Assembly: GCF_900141745.1 (NCBI RefSeq)
Contig: NZ_FSRM01000001.1
Span: forward strand, 186,001-250,000
Length of the DNA: 64,000 bases
Direction of reading: 5' to 3'
Source: Paraburkholderia phenazinium
GTDB taxonomy: Bacteria; Pseudomonadota; Gammaproteobacteria; Burkholderiales; Burkholderiaceae
Shown: positions 18,377 to 29,234 of the stretch, in pieces
How the letters are laid out: the number at the start of each line of letters is the position of its first letter
Numbering within the stretch: position 1 is the first letter of the stretch
The notes under the pieces: generated by a model
What the model was told of the DNA's origin: nothing
What the model saw: the letters and a program-made list of their open reading frames with translations, nothing else
The model's database searches: none
Made by a program: the position numbers and the translations under genes

Positions 18377-19471
18377 ATGAGCCTCAAATGCGGCATCGTC
18401 GGCCTGCCTAACGTCGGCAAGTCCACCCTGTTCAACGCGCTAACCAAGGCGGGCATTGCCGCCGAAAACTATCCGTTCTGCACGATCGAGCCGAATGTCG
18501 GCATCGTCGAAGTGCCGGACGCGCGGCTGAAGGCGCTCGCCGACATCGTCAAGCCCGAGCGCATCATGCCGGCGGTGGTGGAATTCGTCGATATTGCCGG
18601 TCTTGTCGCCGGCGCGAGCAAGGGTGAAGGGCTTGGCAACCAGTTCCTCGCCAACATCCGCGAAACCGACGCCATCACGCACGTTGTGCGCTGCTTCGAA
18701 GACGATAACGTGATTCACGTCGCCGGCAAGGTGGATCCGCTGTCGGATATTGAAGTCATCAACACCGAACTGGCGCTGGCCGATCTGGCGACGGTCGAAA
18801 AGTCGCTTTCGCGTTATTCGAAGGCTGCTAAATCGGGCAACGACAAGGAAGCGATCAAGCTCGCCGCGGTGCTGGAAAGGGTCCGTGCGCAGCTCGACCA
18901 GGCCAAGCCGGTGCGCGCGCTCGACCTGTCGGATGAAGAGCAGGTGCTCCTCAAGCCGTTCTGCCTGATCACCGCCAAGCCGACGATGTACGTCGCCAAC
19001 GTGAAGGAAGACGGCTTCGATAACAATCCGCATCTGGACGCCGTACGCAAGTTCGCGGACGCTGAGAAGGCGCCGGTCGTCGCGGTGTGCGCGGCCATTG
19101 AAGCGGAAATCGCCGATCTGGAAGACGAAGACAAGCAGGTTTTTCTCGCCGACCTGGGCATGGAAGAGCCGGGTCTCAATCGCGTGATCCGCGCCGGTTT
19201 CAAACTACTCGGTCTGCAGACGTACTTCACGGCTGGTGTGAAGGAAGTGCGGGCGTGGACGATCCATATCGGCGACACGGCACCGCAGGCTGCGGGCGTG
19301 ATTCACACTGACTTCGAACGTGGCTTCATCCGTGCACAGACGATTGGCTTCAATGACTTCGTGGCTTACAAAGGTGAGCAAGGCGCGAAGGAAGCCGGCA
19401 AGATGCGGGCGGAAGGTAAGGAATACGTCGTGCACGACGGGGATGTGATGAATTTCCTGTTTAACGTGTAA
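18377..19471 (+). CDS. ychF: YchF/OLA1-family ATPase
   Basis: A 364-residue Obg-related P-loop protein that prefers ATP over GTP and binds ribosomes. The Walker A is [18 protein letters not shown], the switch region is [18 protein letters not shown], and the Walker B is [24 protein letters not shown] domain ends the protein ([16 protein letters not shown] region, ending [15 protein letters not shown]). The length is typical. A strong terminator follows. Confidence 0.95.
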   Translation: MSLKCGIVGLPNVGKSTLFNALTKAGIAAENYPFCTIEPNVGIVEVPDARLKALADIVKPERIMPAVVEFVDIAGLVAGASKGEGLGNQFLANIRETDAITHVVRCFEDDNVIHVAGKVDPLSDIEVINTELALADLATVEKSLSRYSKAAKSGNDKEAIKLAAVLERVRAQLDQAKPVRALDLSDEEQVLLKPFCLITAKPTMYVANVKEDGFDNNPHLDAVRKFADAEKAPVVAVCAAIEAEIADLEDEDKQVFLADLGMEEPGLNRVIRAGFKLLGLQTYFTAGVKEVRAWTIHIGDTAPQAAGVIHTDFERGFIRAQTIGFNDFVAYKGEQGAKEAGKMRAEGKEYVVHDGDVMNFLFNV

Positions 19472-19509
19472 ACGGCGATCGTTAACTAGCGCGTGGCGCC
19501 ACGATGTGT

Positions 19510-19548
19510 AAAACCCCGTAGCGTCGTGGACGCTTACGGGGTTTTTCT
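19510..19548. terminator. Intrinsic terminator after ychF, probably bidirectional
   Basis: AACCCCGTAGCG pairs with CGCTTACGGGGTT (one bulged T) followed by TTTTTCTTT on the plus strand. The matching AAAA run on the left lets it also serve the convergent higA transcript. Confidence 0.85.
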
Positions 19549-19585
19549 TTGTGGGGGCCGCTGCGAGCAGCGAACGCGTTGAGAT

Positions 19586-20017
19586 TTACGCCGGAAAGAA
19601 CACCGCAGGGCTGACGCCAAAGCGCTTCGAAACGTCGCGAATCTGGCGCGCGTTCAGTTCGCGTTTGCCGTTGAGTATCTCCGACACCACACCTTGACTA
19701 CCAATCTCCGGTAGCTCCGATTGCCTGATGCCGTGCTGGTCCATGAGCGCGCGAAGAACCTCGGCAGGCATGGCGTCGGGCAATGAATAGTGAGCGTCAT
19801 CGAAGTCGACGATGAATTCGCCGAGCGCGGTCACGAGGCCCGCGAGAGGATGCGTCTCATCCGCCGCGCCAACGTCCAGCAAAGCATTGAGTACTCGCAC
19901 CGCCTCTTCATATTCGGCAACGTCGGCAATGGGACGCAAAGGCACCTTTTCGGACAACGCACCAAAATGACCCGCAAGTTCAGCGACTTCCGTCGACGAG
20001 AAAATCAAGGCTTCCAT
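19586..20017 (-). CDS. higA: HigA-type antitoxin (HTH)
   Basis: A 143-residue protein. Its C-terminal half has a Cro/C1-type helix-turn-helix (IRQSELPEIGSQGVVSEILNGKRELNARQIRDVSKRFGVSPAVF), as in antitoxins paired with HigB. The N-terminal half is the acidic region expected to bind the toxin. It overlaps the 3' end of the toxin gene by 13 bp, with the toxin first, the usual higBA order. It would bind the promoter and repress the pair. Confidence 0.85.
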   Translation of the reverse strand: MEALIFSSTEVAELAGHFGALSEKVPLRPIADVAEYEEAVRVLNALLDVGAADETHPLAGLVTALGEFIVDFDDAHYSLPDAMPAEVLRALMDQHGIRQSELPEIGSQGVVSEILNGKRELNARQIRDVSKRFGVSPAVFFPA

Positions 20018-20286
20018 TTGTCGTATTCCTTGTGTGTCAGTACATGACGCACGTACAGCTTCTGCACATTAAAGTGCACCGCGGCGACCAATCTAAACTT
20101 GTTGCCGCCGATATCAAACACATAAAAGTCGCCAACCCGATCCGTTGCATTGAACGCTTGCCTGAGCTTGGCGAAGTTCGAAAACGAGCCGGCTTCGATT
20201 GTCTTGCGCCACATTTGAAGCGCCACTCGCGCCTCAGGGCGTCGTTCGGCAAACTCGACCAACGACCTGTTAGAAATAACACGCAT
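20005..20286 (-). CDS. higB: HigB-type toxin (mRNA interferase family)
   Basis: A 93-residue basic protein of the HigB_toxin family. Recognisable blocks are MWRKTIEAGSFSNFAKLRQAF, DFYVFDIGGNKFRLVA and VRHVLTHKEYDKW. HigB cleaves mRNA on the ribosome and is neutralised by HigA. The pair lies in a locally AT-richer stretch, compatible with acquisition. A good sigma70-like promoter (TTGATA-N17-TATTTT) ends only 5 nt before the ATG, which would give an almost leaderless transcript. Confidence 0.85.
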   Translation of the reverse strand: MRVISNRSLVEFAERRPEARVALQMWRKTIEAGSFSNFAKLRQAFNATDRVGDFYVFDIGGNKFRLVAAVHFNVQKLYVRHVLTHKEYDKWKP

Positions 20287-20291
20287 ACACC

Positions 20292-20320
20292 AAAATATCT
20301 CAATTTGCGATTTTTATCAA
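20292..20320 (-). promoter_or_regulatory. Promoter of higBA
   Basis: On the minus strand, TTGATA (complement of 20315-20320) and TATTTT (complement of 20292-20297) are separated by exactly 17 bp. The predicted transcription start falls at about 20285-20286, on the higB ATG itself. Confidence 0.6.
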
Positions 20321-20356
20321 GGCCCACATTTGGCCGCGCTTAATCTTTGGTACCCG

Positions 20357-21325
20357 CTACCTGCCACACCGCAACGCCCCCGCCATCCCCGCCCGAATCG
20401 CCGTCATCTTCTCCGGCGAGTCCGACAGCACCGCGTCAATCCCGAGACACGCCGCGGCACGATAATCATCCGCGTCGTTCACCGCAATCGCGACGATATG
20501 CACGTCCGGATGCGTCCGAAAACACGCCACCGTTGCGGGCGTCCACAGCGTCGCGTTCACCTCCGAGCGCCCTTCCCCAAGCGTAAATCTCTCGACCACG
20601 GTCACCGCCCGATGCAGCTCGAACGCGGCCGAAGCATGTTCAGCCGGCGCGTCCAGACACCCTTGATCAAGCAAAACGCGCACTAAACGAGTGCGCGTCG
20701 CATCGCGCGATTCAAAGACCTTCGCCTGCGGATACACCGCGAAACCACGCTGATATTCAGCCTCCGTTGAATAAAGCGTCACCCGCGTCCAGGCGTTTTC
20801 TTCGCTCAGCACCTGCGCGACCGCCCGTGTCTGCGGCTCCGCCGGCAGCGCTTTCATATCGAGGACGACCGGCATCGAAGCCGGTATAGCGCGTAGCGCC
20901 TCGCGCAACGTAGGAATGCCAACCGGTCGGCTCCGGTACGGGTAAGCCTCCGCCCCTTGAGCGTCAGCCAGACGAAAACTCCACCCCGCGTTGACATGAG
21001 CAAGCTCTGCCGCCGTACGCGCCGAGACTGGCCCGCTGGCATCCGTCAACGCGGACAGATCCGCCGGCCGGTAAAGCACCGGCACGCCATCCTTGCTCAG
21101 TTGCACCGTCAACCACATGGCGTCGGCGTGGTGCGCGAGCGCGAGACGAATCGCCTCCAGCGTGTTCTCAGGCGCATCGCCCGTGCCGCCACGATGCGCG
21201 ATGATCTGCGGCAGCGCAGTCGCAGACGCGGACGTATCAACAGGCGCCGCGCAAGGCGCAGCACAGCCGGACAAAAAGGCACTACAAAACACAACAGCCA
21301 ACCCGGCGCAAATCAGACGAGGCAT
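20357..21325 (-). CDS. Glycerophosphodiester phosphodiesterase, lipoprotein
   Basis: A 322-residue GDPD-family enzyme with a lipoprotein signal (lipobox LSGC, Cys21). The active-site blocks are IAHRGGTGDAPENTLEAI (His-Arg and Glu-Asn) and, in place of the usual acidic ExDV block, MWLTVQLSKDGVPVL. In this block the conserved Glu is replaced by Thr-Val-Gln, which may weaken metal binding. It releases glycerol-3-phosphate from phospholipid head-group diesters in the periplasm. It is divergent from ugpBAEC, which would import the product. Confidence 0.85.
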   Translation of the reverse strand: MPRLICAGLAVVFCSAFLSGCAAPCAAPVDTSASATALPQIIAHRGGTGDAPENTLEAIRLALAHHADAMWLTVQLSKDGVPVLYRPADLSALTDASGPVSARTAAELAHVNAGWSFRLADAQGAEAYPYRSRPVGIPTLREALRAIPASMPVVLDMKALPAEPQTRAVAQVLSEENAWTRVTLYSTEAEYQRGFAVYPQAKVFESRDATRTRLVRVLLDQGCLDAPAEHASAAFELHRAVTVVERFTLGEGRSEVNATLWTPATVACFRTHPDVHIVAIAVNDADDYRAAACLGIDAVLSDSPEKMTAIRAGMAGALRCGR

Positions 21326-21646
21326 CTGGACTCCTCACTAGAACAGACGAAGCCGAACTAGCCATGTTACGGGTCAACGGTCTCAAAACAAGCCACCGCA
21401 AGCGGCTCCGGCACAAGTAAGCCGCCATCGGCGGGCATCAAAATCCCCACAGGCGACGGTCTCCGAAAGTTAGCTTCAGTTTCAATTCTGCCGGTGTTAA
21501 ATTGCGGCTTCCGGCGCCGCAGAAGCCGGCCGCTGCCAGCACCGATAGCGAGCACAACATAACAACGCTCAACTTCTGTCTGTCATCGAGTCCAATTAGA
21601 ATCGCGCAACCTCAAGTTGCACACCTTCCGACCAAGGAGACCATTG
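21326..21646. promoter_or_regulatory. Divergent regulatory region glycerophosphodiesterase / ugpB
   Basis: This 321-bp spacer must hold both promoters. One heptamer CTGTCAT (21580-21586) equals a Pho-box half-site, but no second copy follows or precedes at 11-bp spacing, so PhoB control is not shown. No clear -35/-10 pair is visible. No ORF is supported. Confidence 0.35.
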
Positions 21647-22972
21647 ATGAGTTGCAAACCCCTGTTCCGTACGCTTGCCGCGGCGGCTGTTCTCGCTCTC
21701 GGCGTCAATCAGGCCGCTCAGGCCGCGACGGAAATCCAGTTCTGGCATGCCATGGAAGCCGCCCTCGGCGAGCATCTGAACGACATCGCCAACGACTTCA
21801 ACGCATCACAATCCGACTACAAGATCGTCCCGGTCTTTAAGGGTTCCTACGACCAGACGCTCGCGGCCGGCATCGCCGCCTATCGCAGCGGCAACGCGCC
21901 GGCGATCCTTCAGGTCTACGAAGTCGGCACGGCCACGATGATTCAGGCGAAGAAAGCGGTGATTCCGGTATCCGAAGTATTCAAGCAGGCCGGCGTGCCG
22001 CTCGACGAAAAGGCCTTCGTGCCCACCATCGCGAGCTATTACAGCGACTCCAAGACCGATGAGCTGATTTCGATGCCGTTCAACAGCTCGACGCCGGTGT
22101 TGTATTACAACAAGGATGCGTTCAAGAAGGCCGGGCTCGATCCTAACCAGCCGCCGAAGACGTGGGACGAACTGCGCAAGGACGCGCAGAAGCTGAAGGC
22201 GTCGGGCATGTCGTGCGGTTACTCGTCGGGCTGGCAGAGCTGGATCCAGCTCGAAAACTACAGTGCCTGGCACGGTCTGCCGTTTGCGACGGAAAACAAC
22301 GGCTTCGACGGCGCCGATGCGCAACTCGAATTCAACAAGCCGCAGCAGATCGCCCATATCCAGTTCCTTCAGGACATGGCGAAGGAAGGCTCGTTCACCT
22401 ATGTCGGCCGCAAGGACGAACCGGTGTCCAAGTTCTATAGCGGCGACTGCGGCATCATCACGAACTCGTCGGGCTCGCTTGCCAACATCAAGAAGTACGC
22501 CAAGTTCGACTTCGGCACCGGCATGATGCCTTACGACGCCAACGTGAAGGGTGCACCGCAAAACGCGATCATCGGCGGCGCAAGTTTGTGGGTACTGTCG
22601 GGCAAGGATCCGAGCGTCTACAAGGGCGTGGCAAAGTTCCTCGCGTACCTGGCCACGCCGCAGGTTGCGGCCAAGTGGCATCAGGACACTGGCTATCTGC
22701 CTATCACGACTGCCGCCTATCAGCTGACGCAACAGCAGGGCTTCTACACGAAGAACCCGGGCAGCGACACCGCGATCAAGCAGATGCTCAACAAGCCGCC
22801 GCTGCCGTTCACGAAGGGCCTGCGTCTGGGCAACATGCCGCAGATCCGTACGGTGGTCGACGAGGAACTCGAGCAGGTCTGGAGCGGGAAGAAGACGCCT
22901 AAGGAAGCGCTCGACTCCGCGGTCGAACGCGGCAATGAACTGCTGCGCCGCTTCGAGAAGGCCGGCAGCTAA
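21647..22972 (+). CDS. ugpB: sn-Glycerol-3-phosphate ABC transporter, substrate-binding protein
   Basis: A 441-residue periplasmic binding protein of the UgpB family. The signal peptide ends near residue 27 (NQAAQA before [15 protein letters not shown]). UgpB-type blocks are [22 protein letters not shown], the aromatic [22 protein letters not shown], and [10 protein letters not shown]. The ATG at 21647 is preceded by AAGGAGACCATTG; an in-frame start at 21617 would lengthen the signal unusually. A stable hairpin separates it from ugpA. Confidence 0.92.
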   Translation: MSCKPLFRTLAAAAVLALGVNQAAQAATEIQFWHAMEAALGEHLNDIANDFNASQSDYKIVPVFKGSYDQTLAAGIAAYRSGNAPAILQVYEVGTATMIQAKKAVIPVSEVFKQAGVPLDEKAFVPTIASYYSDSKTDELISMPFNSSTPVLYYNKDAFKKAGLDPNQPPKTWDELRKDAQKLKASGMSCGYSSGWQSWIQLENYSAWHGLPFATENNGFDGADAQLEFNKPQQIAHIQFLQDMAKEGSFTYVGRKDEPVSKFYSGDCGIITNSSGSLANIKKYAKFDFGTGMMPYDANVKGAPQNAIIGGASLWVLSGKDPSVYKGVAKFLAYLATPQVAAKWHQDTGYLPITTAAYQLTQQQGFYTKNPGSDTAIKQMLNKPPLPFTKGLRLGNMPQIRTVVDEELEQVWSGKKTPKEALDSAVERGNELLRRFEKAGS

Positions 22973-22993
22973 GCGTTGACCTGCCCCACCCGG

Positions 22994-23020
22994 CGGACGC
23001 GCCTCAGCGAGGCGCGTCCG
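22994..23020 (+). repeat. Stable hairpin between ugpB and ugpA
   Basis: CGGACGCGCCT (22994-23004) and AGGCGCGTCCG (23010-23020) form a perfect 11-bp GC-rich stem with loop CAGCG. It has no T-run. Hairpins in this position are known in other binding-protein operons to protect the upstream mRNA, favouring the binding protein over the membrane components. Confidence 0.6.
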
Positions 23021-23120
23021 TTAGTATGACGGAGCGTTTCGTTCCGTCGCCTCGCACTTCGTACACCGGGCGGACAAGCAAAGCTGAGCCGCTCCAGCAT
23101 TATCTTCAGAGAGATGCTTC

Positions 23121-24005
23121 ATGGAAAAGCGATCCCGCTTCGGGACTGGCGTGCTGCCTTATCTGCTGGTAGGTCCGCAGCTGGCGATCACGCTAGTGTT
23201 CTTTCTTTGGCCTGCCGGCGTCGCGCTGTGGCAGTCCACGCAAAGCCAGGATGCGTTCGGCACGTCGAGCGAATTCGTGGGCCTCGCCAACTTCAAGCAA
23301 CTGTTCGCCGATCCGCTTTATCTGGCGTCGTTTAACACTACGCTGTACTTTTGCGTGCTCGTCACCGTTAGCGGACTGGTGATCTCGCTACTGCTCGCGG
23401 TCTGTGCCGATCGTGTGACGCGTGGTGCGAAGGCGTATCAGGCCTTGCTGATCTGGCCGTATGCGGTCGCGCCCGCGATTGCCGCGGTGCTGTGGTCGTT
23501 CCTGTTCAATCCGAGCATCGGGCTCGTAACCTACGCGCTTGCGAAGTACGGCATCGTCTGGAATCACGCGCTCAATCCGGGCCAGGCCATGTTCCTGGTC
23601 GTGCTGGCGTCAGTGTGGAAGCAGGTTAGCTACAACTTCCTGTTTTTCTATGCCGGCCTGCAGGCCATTCCGCGCTCGCTGATCGAGGCGGCCGCCATCG
23701 ACGGCGCCGGACCCGTGCGGCGCTTTTTCGGCATCGCGCTACCGCTGCTGTCGCCGACGAGCTTCTTTCTGCTCACCATCAATCTGGTCTACGCGTTCTT
23801 CGACACCTTTCCGATTATCGATGCCGCCACGGGCGGCGGACCGGCCCAGGCCACCCGCACGCTGATCTACCGGATCTTCGCCGAGGGCTTCCAGGGCCTC
23901 GACATCGGTAGCTCGGGCGCGCAGTCGGTCGTGCTGATGCTGATCGTGATCGCGCTGACCGTCGTGCAATTCCGTTTCATCGAGCGGAGGGTTCAATACT
24001 CATGA
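23121..24005 (+). CDS. ugpA: Glycerol-3-phosphate ABC transporter permease UgpA
   Basis: A 294-residue MalF-type permease with six predicted membrane helices. The EAA loop that contacts the ATPase is [25 protein letters not shown]. The N-terminus [32 protein letters not shown] is typical of UgpA. It overlaps ugpE by 4 bp (ATGA), so the two are translationally coupled. Confidence 0.92.
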   Translation: MEKRSRFGTGVLPYLLVGPQLAITLVFFLWPAGVALWQSTQSQDAFGTSSEFVGLANFKQLFADPLYLASFNTTLYFCVLVTVSGLVISLLLAVCADRVTRGAKAYQALLIWPYAVAPAIAAVLWSFLFNPSIGLVTYALAKYGIVWNHALNPGQAMFLVVLASVWKQVSYNFLFFYAGLQAIPRSLIEAAAIDGAGPVRRFFGIALPLLSPTSFFLLTINLVYAFFDTFPIIDAATGGGPAQATRTLIYRIFAEGFQGLDIGSSGAQSVVLMLIVIALTVVQFRFIERRVQYS

Positions 24006-24847
24006 TCGAGAATCGCCGTGGTTTCGACCTCTTCTGCCATGCGGTGCTGATCATCGGCGTCGCGCTGATCGTGTTCCCGGTGTACGTCGCGTTTTGCGCC
24101 GCCACCATGAATGAGCACGAAATCTTTTCTGTGCCGCTTTCGCTGATCCCGAGCACGCATCTGTTCGAGAACATCGCTAACGTCTGGGTGCACGGCAGCG
24201 GCAACGCGGCCGCCCCGTTCGGCCGCATGCTGATGAACAGTCTCGTGATGGCGCTGGTGATCTGCATCGGCAAAATCGCGATTTCGATGATCTCCGCCTA
24301 CGCGATCGTATTCTTCCGCTTCCCGTTCAGGAATCTCTCGTTCTGGCTGATCTTCGTCACGTTGATGCTGCCCGTTGAAGTGCGCATTTTCCCAACCGTG
24401 CAAGTCGTGTCGTCGATGCACATGTCCAACACGTACGCCGGACTCACGCTGCCGCTGATCGCGTCGGCTACCGCCACGTTCCTGTTCCGGCAGTTCTTCA
24501 TGACGCTGCCCGACGAGCTGATGGAGGCTGCGCGTATCGACGGTGCGGGTGCGCTGCGATTCTTCTGGGACATCGTATTGCCGCTGTCGAAAACCAATAT
24601 CGCCGCGCTCTTCGTGATCACCTTCATCTACGGCTGGAACCAGTATCTGTGGCCGATCCTGATCACGAGCCAGCAATCGTTGACCACGGCGGTGGTGGGT
24701 ATCAAGAGCATGATCGCGTCGGGCGACACCGCCACTGAGTGGCATCTCGTGATGACCGCGACGCTGCTCGCAATGTTGCCGCCGCTCGCGGTGGTGCTGA
24801 CAATGCAGCGCTGGTTCGTACGCGGACTCGTGGACTCTGAAAAATAA
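24002..24847 (+). CDS. ugpE: Glycerol-3-phosphate ABC transporter permease UgpE
   Basis: A 281-residue MalG-type permease with six predicted helices. The EAA motif is [28 protein letters not shown]. It pairs with UgpA to form the membrane channel. It is followed by a 118-bp gap and then ugpC. Confidence 0.92.
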   Translation: MIENRRGFDLFCHAVLIIGVALIVFPVYVAFCAATMNEHEIFSVPLSLIPSTHLFENIANVWVHGSGNAAAPFGRMLMNSLVMALVICIGKIAISMISAYAIVFFRFPFRNLSFWLIFVTLMLPVEVRIFPTVQVVSSMHMSNTYAGLTLPLIASATATFLFRQFFMTLPDELMEAARIDGAGALRFFWDIVLPLSKTNIAALFVITFIYGWNQYLWPILITSQQSLTTAVVGIKSMIASGDTATEWHLVMTATLLAMLPPLAVVLTMQRWFVRGLVDSEK

Positions 24848-24965
24848 GCCGACCGTGCCGGCGCAACGAGCGACTCCACAGCCGGCTCCGGAACCGAATA
24901 ACTTCGCGGCGACACGCAGCTCTTGGGGCAAGCGTAACCGCAGATGAAAAAGAAAGGCGGATGGA

Positions 24966-26054
24966 ATGGCTGCATTGACGCTAAAGGGCGTAAAGAAAAG
25001 CTACGACAGCAAACAGTTCGTACTGCACGGCATCGACGTGGACGTGACCGATGGTGAATTCGTCGTGATGGTCGGACCGTCGGGCTGCGGCAAGTCGACC
25101 TTGCTGCGGATGGTGGCGGGCCTCGAAAGCATTTCCGAGGGCACGATCTCGATCAACGACAAGGTGGTCAATCAGCTCGAGCCGAAAGACCGCAACATCG
25201 CGATGGTGTTCCAGAACTACGCGCTCTATCCACACATGAGCGTGGCGCAAAACATGGGCTACGCGCTCAAGATCGGCGGCGTGGACCGTGCGGAGATCGA
25301 CCGGCGCGTGCAGGCCGCCGCGCAGATTCTCGAACTCGGGCCGCTGCTTGAACGCAAACCGCGCGAGCTGTCGGGCGGCCAGCGGCAGCGCGTGGCAATG
25401 GGTCGCGCGATCGTGCGGGAGCCCGCCGTGTTTCTGTTCGACGAGCCGCTGTCGAACCTCGATGCCCGGCTGCGCGTGCAGATGCGCCTCGAAATCCAGC
25501 GGTTGCACGCGCGTCTCGCGACCACCAGCCTGTACGTCACGCATGACCAGATCGAAGCGATGACACTCGCCCAGCGTGTGATCGTGATGAACCGCGGCCA
25601 CGCCGAGCAGATCGGCGCGCCGGTCGACGTCTACGAACGGCCGGCGACGGTCTTCGTTGCGAGCTTCATCGGCTCACCGGGGATGAATCTGCTGGAAGGC
25701 CGCGTATCGGACGACGGCGCTGCTTTCGAGGTCGCCGGCAATGGTCCGAAGCTGCCGCTCGCGGGCGTGCCGTGCATCGGTAGCGAGGTAGCGGCCGGGC
25801 GCGATTGGGTCCTCGGCATCCGGCCGGAGCATATGACACCGGGATTCCCGGACGCACCGCACGTGAGCATCGCGGTCGATTCATGCGAACTGCTCGGTGC
25901 GGACAACCTCGTGCATGGCCGCTGGGGCAAACACGACGTGACCGTGCGCCTGCCGCACACCCATCGGCCGGCCAACGGCGAAGCACTGCCCGTAGCGCTG
26001 CCTGCGAAACACCTGCATTTCTTCGATCCGGCGAGCGGCAAGCGGGCAAACTGA
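24966..26054 (+). CDS. ugpC: Glycerol-3-phosphate ABC transporter ATPase UgpC
   Basis: A 362-residue MalK-like ATPase. Walker A is GPSGCGKSTLLRM, signature LSGGQRQRVAMGRAI, Walker B FLFDEPLSNLDA, and the switch His is in YVTHDQIEAMTLA. A C-terminal regulatory TOBE region (about residues 240-362) follows, as in UgpC and MalK. It completes the importer with UgpA, UgpE and UgpB. Confidence 0.93.
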   Translation: MAALTLKGVKKSYDSKQFVLHGIDVDVTDGEFVVMVGPSGCGKSTLLRMVAGLESISEGTISINDKVVNQLEPKDRNIAMVFQNYALYPHMSVAQNMGYALKIGGVDRAEIDRRVQAAAQILELGPLLERKPRELSGGQRQRVAMGRAIVREPAVFLFDEPLSNLDARLRVQMRLEIQRLHARLATTSLYVTHDQIEAMTLAQRVIVMNRGHAEQIGAPVDVYERPATVFVASFIGSPGMNLLEGRVSDDGAAFEVAGNGPKLPLAGVPCIGSEVAAGRDWVLGIRPEHMTPGFPDAPHVSIAVDSCELLGADNLVHGRWGKHDVTVRLPHTHRPANGEALPVALPAKHLHFFDPASGKRAN

Positions 26055-26075
26055 TTTGGGGTCCGACTCGCTGTC

Positions 26076-26106
26076 TGGCGCCGCTGCGGCCTCGCAAGCG
26101 GCGCCA
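26076..26106 (+). terminator. Hairpin after ugpC
   Basis: TGGCGCCGCT (26076-26085) and AGCGGCGCCA (26097-26106) form a perfect 10-bp stem 22 nt beyond the ugpC stop. No T-run follows, so termination is uncertain. Confidence 0.45.
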
Positions 26107-26208
26107 CAAGACGATGTGTAGAATGAGCCGAATGACATAAAGCGATGCCACGTCGGACGATGTGCCTCGACGCGGCCCGTTGACCCAACAGAGTCAAGGA
26201 GACACGCG

Positions 26209-26973
26209 ATGTGGTTCGTCGGCAAAAGCGAGTTGCTGTCGCTGATCCAGCTGAATTGCCTCGACGAGGTAATGCCTGCGTTCAGCGATCACAGACATCT
26301 ACGCAAGAACACCACCGTTTATCGTCCGGAGGACCGCAGCGACTGCGTCTATCTGCTGAAGAAAGGCAGCGTCCGGCTGTATCGGCTCACCGAGGATGGC
26401 CAGGAAATCACGCTGTCGTTCATCAAGGCGGGCATGATTTTCGGCGACGGCGATGTCCTCAACGAGCCCAGTTATTCGCACTATGCGCAAACACTTGCGC
26501 CCAGCATGATCTGCTATATCCGCAAGCCGGATTTCAAGGAACTGCTGCGGCGCTACGACGTGATCAACCAGTTCGTGCTCAAGAGCCACTATCAGCGCTG
26601 GCAGGAAGCCCAGCAGTTGATCGAAAACCTTTCGCTGCACGACGTCCGTAAGCGCCTCACGAATATTCTCACCATGTTCGCCGCGCAGATCGGTTGCGAT
26701 TTCACGTATCACGACGAGCCGGGCGCGATCCTGATCGACCTGACGATTGCCCAGGACAAGCTGGCGGATTTCATCGGCACGTCGCGTGAATCGGTGAACC
26801 GGCACTTTAGCGATCTGAAAGCGGCGGGTCTCGTCGACACGCACGAACGCAAGATCGTGTTGACACCCACGTTCGTCGGTCAATATCTGGCGCCGTCGGC
26901 GGCGAATCAGGTGCTGGCGCGCGCCCGCTCGCTCGCTGCCGAAAGCCTCAAAGCGCCGCTAGCGCGCGCCTGA
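26209..26973 (+). CDS. Crp/Fnr-family transcriptional regulator
   Basis: A 254-residue regulator with an N-terminal cyclic-nucleotide-binding-type beta barrel and a C-terminal winged helix-turn-helix. The recognition helix is SRESVNRHFSDL, with the Arg-Glu...Arg arrangement of E. coli CRP that reads TGTGA half-sites. The barrel lacks the Arg-Ser pair that binds the cAMP phosphate (the region reads NEPSYSHYAQ), and there is no FNR-type cysteine cluster, so its ligand is unknown. It converges on and overlaps the racemase gene by 26 bp. A TAGAAT box (26119-26124) may be its -10. Confidence 0.88.
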   Translation: MWFVGKSELLSLIQLNCLDEVMPAFSDHRHLRKNTTVYRPEDRSDCVYLLKKGSVRLYRLTEDGQEITLSFIKAGMIFGDGDVLNEPSYSHYAQTLAPSMICYIRKPDFKELLRRYDVINQFVLKSHYQRWQEAQQLIENLSLHDVRKRLTNILTMFAAQIGCDFTYHDEPGAILIDLTIAQDKLADFIGTSRESVNRHFSDLKAAGLVDTHERKIVLTPTFVGQYLAPSAANQVLARARSLAAESLKAPLARA

Positions 26974-27604
26974 CCTCGGCGACGCCGCTCTGCGGACTCG
27001 CCAGCACGGGCACCTTGGTCGACCCGAGCAAGGGCACGAGGCGCGCCATCGATACCTGCGCGAGCACGACCACATCCACTTCGTCCATCAGGGCAACGAT
27101 GGTGCGCTTCAGGATGTCGTCGTGGCGCGCGGCGTCGCCGGCGAGCAATGCGTCGAACGCACCGTCGGCGATGCGCTCCACGACCGTCACGTCGCGCTTG
27201 TTTTCAGCGGCTTTCTTCCTGATCAATCGCACCGTCGGTTCCAGCGTCGTCGACACCGTCGCGACCACGCCGACGCGTTGCCCGATGCGGCTTGCCTCTT
27301 CGGCCATGACCTCATCCACCTTGATGATGGGTGTGCGGATCATCCCGCGCAGCAGGTCGGTGGCCTCGCCTACCGACGAGCAGGCGTTGAGTATCAGGTC
27401 GGCGCCCATCGACTGCGCGTTCTGCATGTAGCTATAGATGCGGCTCGTCACCTCTGGCGTCAGATGGCCGGCACTGCGCACGTCGTTTAACAGGCTGTCG
27501 TCAACGATATTGATCACGCGTGCATCGGCGAGTTGTTCCTTGAACTGATCCTTGAGCGGCTGCACTGTCACCGGCCCGGTGTGAATTACGACAATCGTGG
27601 TCAT
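26948..27604 (-). CDS. Asp/Glu/hydantoin racemase-family protein
   Basis: A 218-residue protein of the Asp/Glu racemase superfamily. The first catalytic cysteine is present in [14 protein letters not shown], but the position of the second (usually followed by Thr) reads [14 protein letters not shown], with no cysteine. A single-cysteine member may not racemise and could be a decarboxylase- or isomerase-like enzyme. I chose ATG 27604 ([10 protein letters not shown]), preceded by AGGGAGTGTTAGTGCA. It is the last gene behind the ribose-type ABC importer, suggesting it acts on the imported compound or a product of it. Confidence 0.8.
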   Translation of the reverse strand: MTTIVVIHTGPVTVQPLKDQFKEQLADARVINIVDDSLLNDVRSAGHLTPEVTSRIYSYMQNAQSMGADLILNACSSVGEATDLLRGMIRTPIIKVDEVMAEEASRIGQRVGVVATVSTTLEPTVRLIRKKAAENKRDVTVVERIADGAFDALLAGDAARHDDILKRTIVALMDEVDVVVLAQVSMARLVPLLGSTKVPVLASPQSGVAEVRRALAAL

Positions 27605-27676
27605 TGCACTAACACTCCCTATCGAGACAAACGCAAGACAAACAAAACATAAAACGGACCGTTGCAAGCAAAGCCG

Positions 27677-29179
<1,503 letters not shown>

Positions 29180-29234
29180 CGAATCGCTCCTGCCTGCACG
29201 TGCGGACACGGAAATTACTTCGGGCTGCTTCGCG

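Noticed and set aside
21580..21586. Pho-box for PhoB control of ugpBAEC
   Set aside because: Only a single CTGTCAT heptamer is present; a Pho box needs two direct repeats 11 bp apart.
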